Source: Diospyros lotus | Taxonomy: Eukaryota; Streptophyta; Magnoliopsida; Ericales; Ebenaceae | Direction: 5' to 3' | DNA: 64,000 bases | Assembly: GCF_014633365.1 (NCBI RefSeq) | Contig: NC_068341.1 | Span: 1,550,001 to 1,614,000 of the forward strand | Part shown: in pieces, positions 12,501 through 27,000 of the stretch | Layout: each line of letters begins with the position of its first letter | Numbering within the stretch: the first letter of the stretch is position 1 | Translations under genes and position numbers: made by a program | Notes under the pieces: generated by a model | What the model saw: only the letters and a program-made list of their open reading frames with translations | Told to the model about the DNA's origin: nothing | Database searches by the model: none

Positions 12501-15500
12501 GAGTTATTTCTCTATTTCCAAATTTATGTGGTTTCTTGATTGTTCCCCAATTAATTCTACACCTTGAATGGCTGTTTTGGAGTGTAAATAGGCATGTTTG
12601 AGCATGATAATGAGCTAGCATTGGCCCATATGGAGAAATTGGTGATTGAGGGAGTATTACACTTATGTCTTAATTGGGAAGTTTTAGGGGTTTAGATGTG
12701 CATGCATGGGTTTGTATACAAGCCAGAGATTAGGTTGTATAGAGTTATGAGTTGGGAGGTAGAATTCACGGATGTCTTCTTATGATGAGTGGGCAGTTGC
12801 CTTGAGAATTGCTTTGTGAATTTGGTTATGGAAGAGGATGTCTGAGTGTACACCGTGAGAGTAATCATAGTTTTAGAAGAGATAGGAAGAAATGTATGAA
12901 ATCATATACATGTATGCTCTATGTGGTTGATCGTGATTCCAGAAGATAAAAGGTGTGATTATATGAACTGACCTCCCTTCTAGACTGGAGCACCACGACG
13001 ATGAGGCCACTGCACACTTGGCGTGTGGTATCGTAGGCGTGTGTCAACTTGATGGGAGTGAGTGGAGAGCGAACCGAGAGTGCTGCAATGATGAGGCCAC
13101 TGCATACTTGGCATGTGGTATCATAGATGTGTGTCGGTGCCACTGAGCTGAGCTAGTTGAGGACACCACTATGATGAGGTCACTGCATACCTGGCGTGTG
13201 GTATCATAGGTGGGTGCTAGATAACAGGGGACTGTAGAGCGGACTGAGGGCATTGCTATAATGAGGCCATTGCATACTTGGTGTGTGGTATCATAGGCAT
13301 GTGCTAGTGCCGCAGAGTTTGAGAGCATTGTTATGGTGAGGCCATTACATACTTGGTGTGTGGTACCGTACAGGCCCAAAGTGAGTTGCCATGTGATATG
13401 AGTATTGTGTTGTTGCAAGATAATGAGTGTTGTGCTTAAAGCATTATATGGGTTCAGAGACTATATGGTAGCAAGGTTACCGGATTGTGCCTTATCCATG
13501 CTATGGTAGGACCTTGTTATTTGTGTGGATTATATTAATCTATGTTATGACTCTATCTGTGATATTCCATGTTACAATCCTACCCATGTTTCTCCATGCT
13601 ACGATTCTACCATATATTGTCTGTTATTGCTTACTGAGTCTCCATTATGATATATCTCATGCTCCATTTCGTTATATTATACTTGTTGAGCCTTGCGGCT
13701 CATTCTTTCTCTTTACATCATTCCAGGTGCAGGTAAAGCGAAGAATGAGAAGGGTCCTATCGAGACAGGATCTGTTAGGTTAGATATGTACAAAGCTCAC
13801 CCGAATAAAAGGTCTTGGGGGCGTTTGTTGGTTTGAGACATGCTAGTGGCTGTATCTTTGTTATTTTGGCTTGTTGCATTCCCCTTGAGACAGCCTAACA
13901 GAATGTAATGTTAACACTTATGTTGTTCTATATGAAAAGAAAATAATGGATTCATTGTTGTTTGTTGTTAGTAGTATGGATGATCTTGATTGAATTTTAC
14001 TCTGTTTCCATCTTGCGGGGAATTTCCCTCGAAATTCCTATGCTAGCAGGACTTCCAGAGGCGGGCCTTCACAATTTGGTAACAGAGCCTTTATATTGGA
14101 CTTTCAAGTCTTTACATGTTGAATAATAGATAGCATTATATAAACTCACTGCTTTTGCTATAATATTCATTCAATTCATTATATACAGTTTTGATTCTCT
14201 CTCTCCATTTTCTTTTAATTTTCATTTTCTCTCTAGCTCTTACATTTCCTGCATCTTGATCTCTTTTGGTTTAACACATATTTAAACATGGAGATATCAA
14301 TGTTCAGCATAGAAAAATTAAAAAATCCACATTTTAAAATGGTCTTGTTCAGAGTGTTCATAATCCCAAGGCTCTCAATAGCCAAAATGTATCAAGAAAA
14401 CAGTAGCAATCTCACAACTATAAGAAAATGAGTTTCTGAATTGTTGTAAAACATTGTATTAGTATATGATACATCAAAAGGAAAAGAGAATATGGTGTGG
14501 TCTATTTATGTGTGGTCTCACTACTTGCTATTGCTTCACCAGTTTGTCATCCCTAAGCCATCTTGACAATCTTAGTACCAGAAGTTACAAAGGAGTAACA
14601 AGAAGTATCAACCAGGCTTGGTTTGACAATTTGATAGCTTTTGGCAAATTCATACTCCCTCATAATCTTAAGTAGATCTGAGCACAAAAGTTAAAACATG
14701 AACCACTATACCTCCTAGATATTTTGAAAGTAATACACCACCTAGATATTGAATCTTCTTCAGCAATTGATTAGGATTTCAGATTTCAGTAAATAAACCA
14801 GCTAGTTGTTGATTCTTCATCACCTAAATAAAACCACAAATATACCTGGATAAGAGTTGAAGCTTTATTTTTCTTTCTGCAGTGAAGCTCAATGCGAGCA
14901 GCCATTCCACGCATGCCTGTTTGAATTTTAACAGCAGAAGAGTGCAACATTTTATATGCCTTTCTAGAAATATATGCACGCATGTCTGCCTGGATCCTCA
15001 CACTAGCAGCTTCCCTCCTCATACACTCATAGCAACAGCGTGCAGTTTGTCCTAAAAGCAGCCCATAAAATAGATGCAGTAGGTTAAAAGTGAAATTCAG
15101 ATTGCTGGCAAGAAAATGTTAAAGGTCACAATCAACATTCATCAGAAAATATTAAGTTGAAATCTACAGTCATGCATGATAATAGAATAAAAATGATACC
15201 TCTGCATACAGCTTGAATCTGTATGGCAGACAAGCGCAGTGCAATAAAAAATTTTCGTCCAAAGTATGAACGAACTTTTCTTTGGATAATACAGGCAGAT
15301 CTCCCTAAAACCTCAGTCCTCTGAGCATCTAGTTCTGCCATCTGACCAGCTCTGAGAAACACTTTACTTCTGCCAACCTACACAAACCTAGAACCAATTA
15401 GTGGAAACTTTTCAAGAAAGTACAGAGTAAAAAGAAAACAATTAACAAACAAATATCCCTGCTTTCCATTATGCTAATCAAATACATTGTAAAAATTTGA

Positions 15501-18034
15501 AATCAACAATGACGACAAAAAAATAATCAAAACTATGTCAAAAACTATGTCAAACTGACTCATGATCATATTTACTATTCTGATAAACAACAACATATCC
15601 AGCCTTTATCCTACTATGTGGGGTCGGCTACATGAATTTTAGACCATATTTACTATTCTGATATTAAAATTAATTAATAGAGGTGAAATCAGATCAGTTG
15701 CTCCTTTTTTATCTCATTTCTTGGGAGTCCACAAGAATTTGTCAATATTTCCAGTTAAGTCCTCTTGTTCCTAGATATTCCATGCCAGCTGAGCAGAAAA
15801 TCTATTGAAATGTAAATCTTATGTTAGGTAGAAAGAGAGATGGTTAAATATAATCCTCAAGCTATAGAATGGGTTTCTCAACCTAGATGAACTGCTCATA
15901 CAAATACAAAAAGACAGGCTATATCTCCTGCATGCTTAAAGCAAGATGTGGCAAGTGCAGTTGACAACCGCAGAAAAATGTGTGGTCCTTGAATCAATTT
16001 CACCTATAATGAACAAGTATAACATATCTTCAAAGAATATTCAATCTTAGCCCTTTACAACTCAAAATATTAAAAAGGGTTCTATCCCAAAAATGAATGG
16101 ATTTTTCTTCATGCTTCGATCTTCCCCTTGAGTTTGGAAGACTCATAATAAATGAATGTTTGAGCATGAATTAAATAACTTGTCTAAGGGAGGAGCTAAA
16201 ACCATCTCTCACTGACATTCTTCACCCCTTAGGACCTATCCATCAAGGTGAGGAGCATTGCTCATCCTAGGTTGATATAAATCAAAAGTGATAAACCAAA
16301 CTCCCAGAGACCCAAACGACTTATGGCCATGGCTTCATGTGATGAAAATCTAGTTATAATTCTCTCCTTCATCCTGAGTAACCATAAAGCTTGTGAGAAA
16401 ATTTATCCCTCAACCTACAATCTACCAGGAACTATATGAACCAAGAATCATGATTTAACTCTTCCATATGAAGAAATTAAAAATGTTCTAACCTTTAGCT
16501 CTCAAGGGTGTTGCAGTGGCAGTTCCTGCAGGTACCACAGTATTGTTTTGTCCAATACCAGCTTCTTTTATCCTCTAAACAATTTTAATCATATTTTTCC
16601 CCACAACTACACTCATTAAGTAGTACATTGACACTTGAATCACTAATTCCAAGGTCAGATGAGATATATATTTTTCCAAGTTCAGCTAACAAATCTGTTT
16701 TAATGCTAGACACCCTTCTGGTTTTCCCTTAATATCTCACTGGTCTGAACGTTCTCTATTATTTCTTTTTCCACAGAAACTAGACACTTTAGGGAGTCTA
16801 TCGAAACAATAATCAGTTTTTTTGGTTTCCATATGAGGGAAGCATGAATTTTTAAAGTTCAGTAACTATTTTGCAAGCTAAAGTCCACTGACTGCTAGCA
16901 CTACCCTCTATTTCAACCACCCACTAACCTTATTTGTCCCTTTAAAATTTCTACGTTATTTGTCCTAGAGAGAAAGGACTTATGAAGGAGTCATTAGAAA
17001 GTTAAATCATCTCAGCTGAATCTCCAGACCAGTGAGTTATGAATTTCCAAAGTTTTTTGATCTACTTGGTGTCTATTCTGGACACCTATTTGGTATTTCC
17101 ACCATAAGTCACTGATCTGATTTCCTTTTTCTTTCATTCTGGATAATGTAGAAACCAAACCCCCAAGGAGTTTTCAGAATTAAGAATCACCATTTTTGGA
17201 CTTACAATGAGAGAGATATGAAATTGTGAGGTCAGCTTACCCGTTTTGACATGCTTACTCGATTTCCTTCTCTTTCACCTTTCTTTCTTTCTTTCTTTCT
17301 TTCATCCTTCTCTATTTTCTTCCTTCTTTCTTGGCCGAAATCTCCTTCTGTCTCTCTCTCTCTTGTTCTTACATGGCTAGGTTGGGCAAAATGACAGAAT
17401 GAATGCCCGAAGTCCTCTTTTTATGGTTGTTCTATCTGCAGCCAACTATTTTGCTCTTTACAGCCACAATTAAAATAACTTTGAGGAAAACCCATTTTTG
17501 CCCTTATCCTCTCATCGCTGGTCACCCCATCATCTTCTTCGCTCATCATCGCCGCCAGCTTGCTTCCTTAACAACGGCTGCAAAAGTTGCCAGTCATCAA
17601 GGAAGAAAGAGGGGAGGAGATCGATGACGAACGACGGCCAAAACTACTTCAAAGCCCATTATCGCACCTGTCAGTAGCTGGGTTCCTTGTGGCCGCCCAT
17701 CATTGCAAAGCTCCTATTGGCGGCCACGTCACTCCCACCGACGGTCGCGACAAACGTGACCGCCCATCATCGCACCCGAACCCCAGGGTTCAGGGGCTTT
17801 GAAAGCACCTCGAATCCATGGGTTTCGGGAAAAACCAATTCTCCCGAACCCATGGGTTCAGGAAAAACCATTTCTCCGAATCCATGGATTCGGGAGAAAC
17901 ATGGCATATATGTATGTAATATAATATTGTTGCATTTGATTGGGTTTTACTATTTGCAATCCTCACATTACAGACCTTTTCATTTCGAAGAATTTATTCT
18001 CTAAATATGCAAAATCCTATCTTTGTGTTATATA

Positions 18035-18070
<36 letters not shown>

Positions 18071-21000
18071 TGTATGTATATGTAATATGAAGTCATTCTC
18101 ATGGAAAATTGTTGCATTTGATTGGGTTTAACCATTTGCAATCCCACATGACAGACCTTTTCATTTGGAATAATTTACTCTCTGAATATGCAAAATCACA
18201 TCTTTGTGTTATATATATGTAGAATTCCAGCTATGCATCACAATGTCCTACATGCTTTCTAACTGCTAGTGCCGTGAATGAAGAATGGGCTACTTAGGCT
18301 TATCATCTTATCTGTAAGAAGAGCTTTTCATCTTTGGAGTTATCTTATTTATCTGTTCATGTATTTTGTTTATCTTATGAATTAATCTAGTGTATGATCT
18401 AGTCCTAAAAATTAGGAGTCCTCATCCTAATAGCTAGAAGCTAAAGACTAGGAGATTTTTTAGGAAATCTTAGCGGAAGTTTATGTATATATTGTAATCT
18501 ATTCTCTCGGATTGAAGTAAGAAAAAAGAAGGAGCAACAAGTTCCAGTTTCTTCATGGTATCAGAGCAGTAAATCTGATCCATTGTGGGCTTGTTTCTGA
18601 TAAGCCATCATGGCTAACACAGGCGAGATTTCAGCATCTGAAGTATCGTCCGGATCCGGAGGAATGGCCGTTCCAATGTCCAGCATCCCTGAAGGTCCTA
18701 TTCTTCAGATTACTAGACACAAATTGAATGGCCAGAACTTCATCCAATGGTCACAATCAGTCATGTTGTTCGTCTAAGGAAGAGGCAAGGAAGATTACCT
18801 TACCAGAATTGCAGTGCAACCTCAAGAAACCGAACCTACCTACAAGATTTGGAAGGTAGAAAACAGCATGGTTATGTCATGGTTAATAAACTCCATGACG
18901 AATGCAACAGGAGAGAACTTCTTGTATTATAAAACCGCAAAGGAGATATGGGATGCGGTTAAGGAGACTTATTCCAATGTTGATAATACGTCGGAGGTGT
19001 TCGGAATAAAGAGTGTGCTTCATGAATTAAGGCAAAGAGATATGTCTGTAACAGACTATTTCAATGCTTTAACTCGCCAATGGCAGCAGCTGGATATTCT
19101 TGAAGAAAAATCGTGGAAGTGCTCAGAACATTCTCAACAATACAAAAAGATTGTTGAAAAAGATTGAGTTTACCAATTCCTCCTTGGACTCAACAAAGAT
19201 TTGGATGATGTGAGGGGAAGAATACTAAGTATTAACCCACTTCCTAGTGTCAGGGAAGTCTTCTTAGAAGTTTATAGGGAGGAAAGCCGAAAGAAACTAA
19301 TGCTGGGATCACATCACCCTTTTCTCCTAGCTGAAAACTCTGCCATGGTAGCCCAAGGAAATTCCTTCAATCGAGACAAGCAGCAGAAGAACAAACCAGT
19401 GTGCGAACACTGTAAGAAAGTTGGGCATACTAAGGATATATGCTGGAAGCTTCATGGCAAACCAGCAAACTGGAAACCAGCCCGAGAGAAAGAAGGACGT
19501 GGAAATACTACTGAATCACAAATAAACGTTGAGGCCAATCCATTCAGTAAAGAACAACTTGAAGCCCTTCAAAAGATACTGCAACAGACTCTTCAAAATA
19601 ATGCTACTAGATCTGGTATGCTAGCCTCAAAAGGTAACTTCCTTCATGCCCTAAGTGTCCAACAAGAAAATCCAAAGGCCTGGATAGTTGACTCAAGTGC
19701 AACAAATCATATGACAGGAGATAAATCTTTATTTAACAAGTATACTCCTTGTCCTGATAGTAAGTATACCATCCGCATAGCAAATGGAACTCTATCCCAA
19801 GTAAAAGGCATAGGATCTGTTATGATTTCAGGGAGCATCAACCTTGAACTAGTTCTTTATGTCCCTAATCTCAATTGTAACTTACTTTCAGTGAGTAAAC
19901 TGACAAAAGAGAGAAACTGCATCACTAAATTCTCTTCCAACTTGTGTGAATTTCAGGAATTGGACTCAAAGAAAAGGATTGGCGGTGCTAAGATGTGTTC
20001 AAGATTCTACTTACTTCGAGTTGAAGATGTTCAACTATCACAATCAAGTCCAAAACCATGTAGTGCACTAAACTCTAGCTTAAATACCCTTAGTCCAGCC
20101 ATGTTGTGGCATTATCGATTAGGACATCCAAATTTCATGTATCTCAAGAAATTATTTCCCTCATTATTCAATAAGAAGGCTATTCTTTATCAATGTGAGA
20201 TTTGTCAACTTTCTAAGCATACTCGTGCCACATATCCTACTTGTTCTTACAAATCCTCACATCCTTTTTCTATGATACATAGTGATATTTGGGGGCCATC
20301 TAGGGTCCACAATATCACCGGTGCTAAGTGGTTTGTCACATTCATCGATGATCACACTAGACTCACTTGGGTGTTCCTAATGAAAGAGAAATCAGAGATT
20401 GGAAATATTTTTGAACACTTCCATGATCATGAATCAGTTTCAAACCAAGATTCAAGTGTTCAAAACTGACAATGGGCGGGAGTATTTCCATTCCAATCTT
20501 AATGCCTACCTATCCAAGCATGGTATTGTTCACCAAACTTCGTGTGTTGACACTCCACAACAAAATGGAGTTGTCGAAAGGAAAAATAGACACCTTTTGG
20601 AAGTCACCAAATCTCTTATGTTAACATCCAATGTCCCTAAACATCTTTGGGGAGAAGCAGTCCTCATTGCCACCTACCTTATAAACCGGATGCCTTCTCG
20701 TGTGTTGAACTTCAAAACCCCATCTCAAACTCTTCTTAAAACCTACCCTCACACCAAATTACTCTCATCCATTCCCTTGAAAGTATTTGGGTGCACTGCA
20801 TTTATTCATAATACTCAGCCACAGTGCAGCAAACTCGATCCAAAATCTATTAAGTGCGTCTTTCTTAGCTATTCATCTCATCAAAGGGGTTACAAATGCT
20901 ATTCTCCAACCACCAGAAAATTTTACAACACTATGGATATTACCTTCTTCGAAAATCAGCCTTTTTACACCAAAACTGATATTCAGGGGGAGCATCACCC

Positions 21001-24000
21001 TCATGAGGAATATCAGTTTATGGATCTTCAACCTACCTCTATAACCCCTCTGCTTCAGCCTTCCAATGATCCTAAGAAGCTGATTGTGTATTCAAGGCGT
21101 CAGAAAACTCAAGGGAAAGTAGAGAATTGCAACATTCCCACCACTGACCAAGAATCAACTCCAAATTCTGAACCTCCTGAAGTTGATACAGGTAATATAC
21201 TTTTTGTTCCTACTCCTGAAGCTAACATTGAAACCCAAGTACAGGAGATCTCAACTGATTTAAACATGCCCATAGCCTTGCGAAAAGGAATCAGATCCTG
21301 TACCGTACATCCAATAGCAAAATTTGTCTCATATGACAAATTATCGCCCAGTTTTCGTGCATTTTCTACCCAATTGGACAATGTACAGATTCCAAAGGAT
21401 ATTTATGAAGCACTCAGGGAACCTAAGTGGAAGATGACAGTGATGGATGAAATTACAGTGCTTGAAAAGAATGGCACCTGGGTGATAACTGATCTTCCCA
21501 AAGGTAAACAACCAGTTGGTTGCAAGTGAATTTTTACAGTTAAATATAATGCTGATGGAAGTTTAAACCGATTCAAGGCCCGACTAGTTGCCAAAGGATT
21601 CACCCAATCTTATAGAATAGACTACGAGGAGACATTTGCTCCAGTGGCCAAATTAAATTCAGTTCGAGTCCTGCTTACCTTAGCAGCAAACTTGGATTGG
21701 CCACTTCACCAACTTGACATCAAGAATGCCTTTTTAAATGGTGACTTGGAAGAAGACGTGTATATGGAGATACCTCCAGGATTTGATAACCAAGGTAAGG
21801 ATGGGAAAGTATGCAAACTTAGAAAATCATTATACAGGCTTAAGCAATCTCCAAGAGCATGGTTTAACTAGCTCACTAGAGTTCTAAAAAGGTATGAATT
21901 CCTCCAATGCCAATCTGATCATACCTTATTTGTGAAATTTTCAAAGGAAGGGAAAAGAGCTATTATTATTGTGTATGTGGATGATATAATCATCACAGGA
22001 GATTACAATGAAGAAATTAGTAATGCAAAGAGACTGTTAGCAAAGGAATTTGAAGTAAAAGACTTGGGATTCCTAAAGTACTTTCTTGGGATGGAAATAG
22101 CTCGATCAAAAAGGGGAATTTTTGTTACCCAAAGGAAATACGTATTAGACTTATTAAAGGAGACAGGTATGACTGGGTGCAAACCAGTTGAAACTCCAAT
22201 GGATGCAGCCTACAAGTTTGATGAAATTCAAGGAGATAGCTTAACAGATAAGGAGAGATACCAACGGCTTGTGGGAAAACTCATCTACCTCTCCCATACC
22301 CGACTTGACATCAGATTTGCAGTGGGCATGGTAAGTCGAAGCGTGAATAATCCAACAAAAGTGCATCTTAAGGCTGTTCATCGAATTCTTCAATATCTAA
22401 AAAGAAATCCAGGAGAGGGACTATACTTCAAGAAAACAGAAAATAGAGGAATAGATGTGTTCACTGATGCAGATTGGGCCGGTTCCATAAGTGACCGTCG
22501 ATCTACAACAGGCTATTGTTCCTATGTTTGGGGAAACCTTGTTACATGGAGGAGCAAAAAACAGTCAGTGGTTGCAAGAAGTAGTGTTGAAGCAGAATAT
22601 CGGGCCATGTCTCATGGAATATGTGAAAGAATATGGTTTATGAGGCTGCTAAGGGAGCCAAAAATGCAACTCAATATGTCTATGAGATTATTATGTGATA
22701 ACAAGGCCACAATAAGTATTGCAAAAAATCCAGTCCATCATGATCGAACCAAGCACATAGAATTGGATCGACACTTCATTAAAGAAAAGGTGGAAGCAGG
22801 TATAGTTAACTTGACTTATATTCCAACTGTGTCTCAGACTGCGGATATTCTAACAAAGGCACTGCCGAGACAGACCTTTGAGAAATTGAAGTCCAAGCTG
22901 GATATGCTTGATATACACAACCCAACTTGAGGGGGAGTATAGAATTCCAGCTATGCATCACAATGTCCTACATGCTTTCTAACTGCTAGTGCCGTGAATG
23001 AAGAATGGGTTGCTTAGGCTTATCATCTTATCTGGAAGAAGAGCTTATCATCTTTAGAGTTATCTTATTTATCTGTTCATGTATTTTGTTTATCTTATGA
23101 ATTAATCTAGTGTATAATCTAGTCCTAAAAAATAGGAGTCCTCATCCTAATATCTAGAAGCTAAAGACTACAAGATTTTTTAGGAAATCTTAACGGAAGT
23201 TTATGTATATATTGTAATCTATTCTCTCGGATTGAAGTAAGAAAAAAGAAGGAATAAGAAGTTCCAATTTCTTCAATACATATATATGTATGTATGTATG
23301 TATGTAATGGTTTTTGGATTCGGGAAAATGATTTTTCTCGAACCCATGTATTCGAGGTGCTTTCAAAGCCCCTAAACCCGAGTTCAGGTGCGATGATGGG
23401 CCGCCGCGTTTGTTGTGACGTGGTTGCCGATGGGAGCTTTGCGAAGATGGGCGGGTGCAATGGTGGGCTTTAAAGTAGTCATGGTCGTCATTCGTCGTCG
23501 CCATGGTCATCAATCTCCTCCTTTCCTTCTTCCTTGACAACTGGCAGCTTTTGTGGCTACTATTAAGGAAGCAAGCCGACGACAATGATGAACAGAGAAG
23601 AGGATGGGATGACCGGCGATGAGAGAAGAAGGGAAAAAATGGGTTTTCCTCAAAGTTATTTTAAATGTGGCTATGAAGAGCAAAACACTTGGTTGCACAT
23701 AGAATTTCCCTATTCATAAATCATACACCTACACACACACACACACACTTGTAGTTTGAGAAGACAACCTTCTGTTCCCTATCATTCCTCAACCAAACCC
23801 ATATCTCCTTTATGCAAGCCATGCTCTCTTTGCTTACAAAAGCAACCACCCCTTATCTTTCATACAAAGCCATCACTCTCTCTTTCATAGCCATGCCTAT
23901 TTATATACACCTTACCTTGGTTATCAAATGAAAGTTTTAGTCACATGACTCACATCATGTCATATCATATCATGTTGTCACATCACTATCAGAAGCACAT

Positions 24001-27000
24001 AAATTTTACCTCATATTGTGTATCCCTAGTATTTTGTATTGAATTTTGACCTATTATATATTTTATCTTTCTCCTGAATTATCTATTTTACACGTTACCC
24101 GTGCCGTTGGAATTAACCGTCTACTACAATATGAAATAACACCTTTTATCTTTATTTGGGTTCCAATTCATACCCGGGGTCCCTGGACTGTGATCCCTAA
24201 CCCGAGAAAATTTATCGGGGCCCACCACCATTGCCAAAACCACAATATCTCCATAAACCTCCATAGAATAATTCATTTTAATCAATAATTCCTTAAGTAC
24301 ACTCAAAAAGGTACAAGGTATTAAGTCCTCAACTCAAGCCTACATGGAGGACACATTTCCCTGGCAACATGCTATCAGTCACAGCAATTTTGTTGCAGCC
24401 CATGTACCCAAACTTGTCTTGCAGCCTCATTACAAGCCTTCGCCTTCGTACAAACTTGGAGTAGCACCAAGCCTTGGTCTAGCATGCCACCAGGCACACA
24501 GCCAGCTACAAGACAATCTGTCTCACATGCTAAGTTGCTTTTGCGGATTTGGTAACTCCTTAGATGCCTCATTTGAAATGCTACTCAACTTATAGTCCTT
24601 CTCCCTACTAGCATGCATGCATCCCTAACTTTCATGCCTTCTATAATTGTAATGACATGTCTTCTCATTTCAACAAATGTACAGGCATAAAGTATAAGCA
24701 TAGGAACCAGGGATTAGATTGTTGATTTGGCTGATTCCAAATCCCACATCAGAAGATGTGGGGTCGGGGGGGGGGGCGCTTTGCTTTTGCTATAAATAAG
24801 CCCTCCCCCCTCCTATGTATATTCATCCCACAATTGTGTTTCTCTCTCTCTCTTTGTATTTTTCTCTTTGTTTTTTGGTGGTGTCCGAGGACATAGGCCA
24901 AATTGGTTGAACCTCGTTAATTTCTAGTGTTCTATTTATTTTTATATTCAATAGTTATTGTCGAGTATTATTTACGATAAGGTTGATTTTGGAGAAAATA
25001 ATCCGATTTTTCCAACAATTGGTATCAAAGCCAAGGTTTCTTAGTATACTTTGTGGTTGCAGTTGTGTCTGATCTTCCACATCAAAAAAAAAAATCTTTT
25101 TTTGCCAAGCTTTTCTTAGTATGCTCTATGGTTGCAGCTGTGTCTGATCTTTCACATCAGAAAAAAATTTCTTAGATTGTTCCTCTTTGATAACTATTGA
25201 ATATAGAAGATGACAAAAAAGGCAGAAATGGCAAGCGAAAGGAGTTCAGAACAATCCACATCAGGAGCTTCTTCTTCGTCCACTTGGGTGAGAAATTTGG
25301 CGAATACAAGAATTGCAATGGAGGTGTTTGACAGTTTGGGCCATTTCGGCATGTGGCAATTTGAGGTTCTAGACGCTTTCTTTCAGCAAGGTCTAGATAT
25401 CGCCATTAAGGAAAAAAAAAACAGATGATATTGAAGAAAAAGAATGGAAGACTATCAATCGATTGGCGTGTGGCACAATTCGATCATGGCTGTCCAGAGA
25501 ACGGAAGTATGCATTTTCGAATGAAACTTTTGCCAATACACTATGGAAGGCATTGGAGGAAAAGTTTTTGAAGAAAAATGGTCAGAATAAGCTCTACATG
25601 AAAAAGAGATTATTCCGCTTTACTTATGTTTCTGGTACCACGATAAATTATCATATCACTACCTTCAATCAGTTGGTAGTTGATTTGATGAATTTGGATG
25701 AAACGTTCAAAGATGAGGATTTGGCTTTGATGCTGTTGGGATCCCTTCCTGAGGAGTTTAAATTTTTTGAAACTACTCTGCTTCATGAAAAGGTTCAGGT
25801 GTCTCTTAGTGAAGTTTGTGCTACTTTGTATAGCTATGAGTTAAGAAAGAAAGATAAAAAAGAAGCAACGCATGGCTCATCAAAAGCATTGATTATAAGA
25901 GGTCATTCGCAGAATCAAAAGAAAGGAAGGAAAGGGAGATCCAGTTCGAGATCCAGACCGAACAAAGATGAGTGTGCCTTTTGTCGGGAGAAAGGCCACT
26001 GGAAGAAAGACTATCCAAAGTTAAAAGCTAAGGGCAAATCTGACAAAGGGAATGTTGTCTCAAATGTTGTTGAATTTAATGGTGAAAATTCAGACCTTTC
26101 ACTAGTTCTTACGTCTTTTACAAGCTATTCTAGTTCTTGGCTTTTGGATTCGGGTTGCAGCCACCATATGTGTCCAAATCAGGACTGGTTCTTTGACTTT
26201 CAAGAACTTGATGGAGGAGTAGTTTACACAGCAAATGACACACCTTGTGAAACAACCGGAGTTGGCACAATCCATTTGAGGAATCATGATGGATCAACTA
26301 GAATACTGACAGATGTGAGATTTGTGCCGAGTTTGACAAAGAATCTCATTTCTGTGAGAACATTGGAATCTAAATGATTGAAAGTAACTGCAGAAAATGG
26401 AGTTATGAAGGTGATCTCTAGCGCACTTGTAATGATGAAAGGTATTCGAAAGAATAATAACTTGTATTACTATCGGGGTAATGCAGTTATTAGGACAACA
26501 GCAACAGTAGCTTCTGATGATGACAGGGATATAGAAGCAACCAAACTATGGCATATATATTTAGGACATACAGGTGAAAAATCTTTGCAAATTTTAGCCA
26601 AGCAAGGATTATTGGAAGGCTTCAAGACCTATAAATTAGACTTTTGTGAGCACTGTGTCAAGAGAAAGCAGACGAGAGTGAAATTTGGCACTACAATCTA
26701 TGATACCAAGGGTATTTTGGTTATGTTCACTCAGATGTGTGGGGACCATCAAGACAACATCTATAGGAGGCAAACACTACTATGTTTCCTTTATTGATGA
26801 TTATTCTCGAAGAGTATGGGCGTATTCTTTAAAGAAAAAGGATGAAGTGTTGGGATGTTTCCCTAAATGGAAAAATATGATGGAAACTCAATAGAATGAT
26901 CAAACAACTTAGAACAAATAATGGTGATGAGTATAGAAATGATCTATTTAACAAAGTCTGCCAAGATGAAGGTATTGTTCGACACCTCACATTCAAAGAT

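Larger units (their letters stand above)
17425..23705. mobile_element. long-inverted-repeat (foldback or MULE-like) element hosting Copia A
   Basis: The left arm (about 17425-17900) and the right arm (about 23300-23705) are inverted copies of each other: TTCTATCTGCAGCC...AAAATAACTTTGAGGAAAACC on the left matches the complement of the right, as does GGGGCTTTGAAAGCACCTCG. The arms are GC-richer than their surroundings. Copia A is inserted in the AT-rich TATG-repeat loop. No convincing 9-bp target duplication was found, so the class is uncertain. Confidence 0.65.

Noticed and set aside
12990..13375. CRISPR-like regularly spaced repeat
   Set aside because: Plant nuclear context; units are degenerate, repeat and spacer lengths are unequal and no cas gene is present.
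12919..13418. Minus-strand frames with repeated YDTTxQVCSGL peptides, looking like a repeat protein
   Set aside because: They are translations of the minisatellite inside a long LTR; frames shift between units and there is no splice or start context.
17425..23705. 9-bp target duplication to classify the inverted-repeat element as a MULE
   Set aside because: The flanks do not match convincingly, so the class was left open.
24344..24595. 83-residue frame in the long myosin intron
   Set aside because: Open on both strands, no family resemblance, and not needed to complete any myosin segment.
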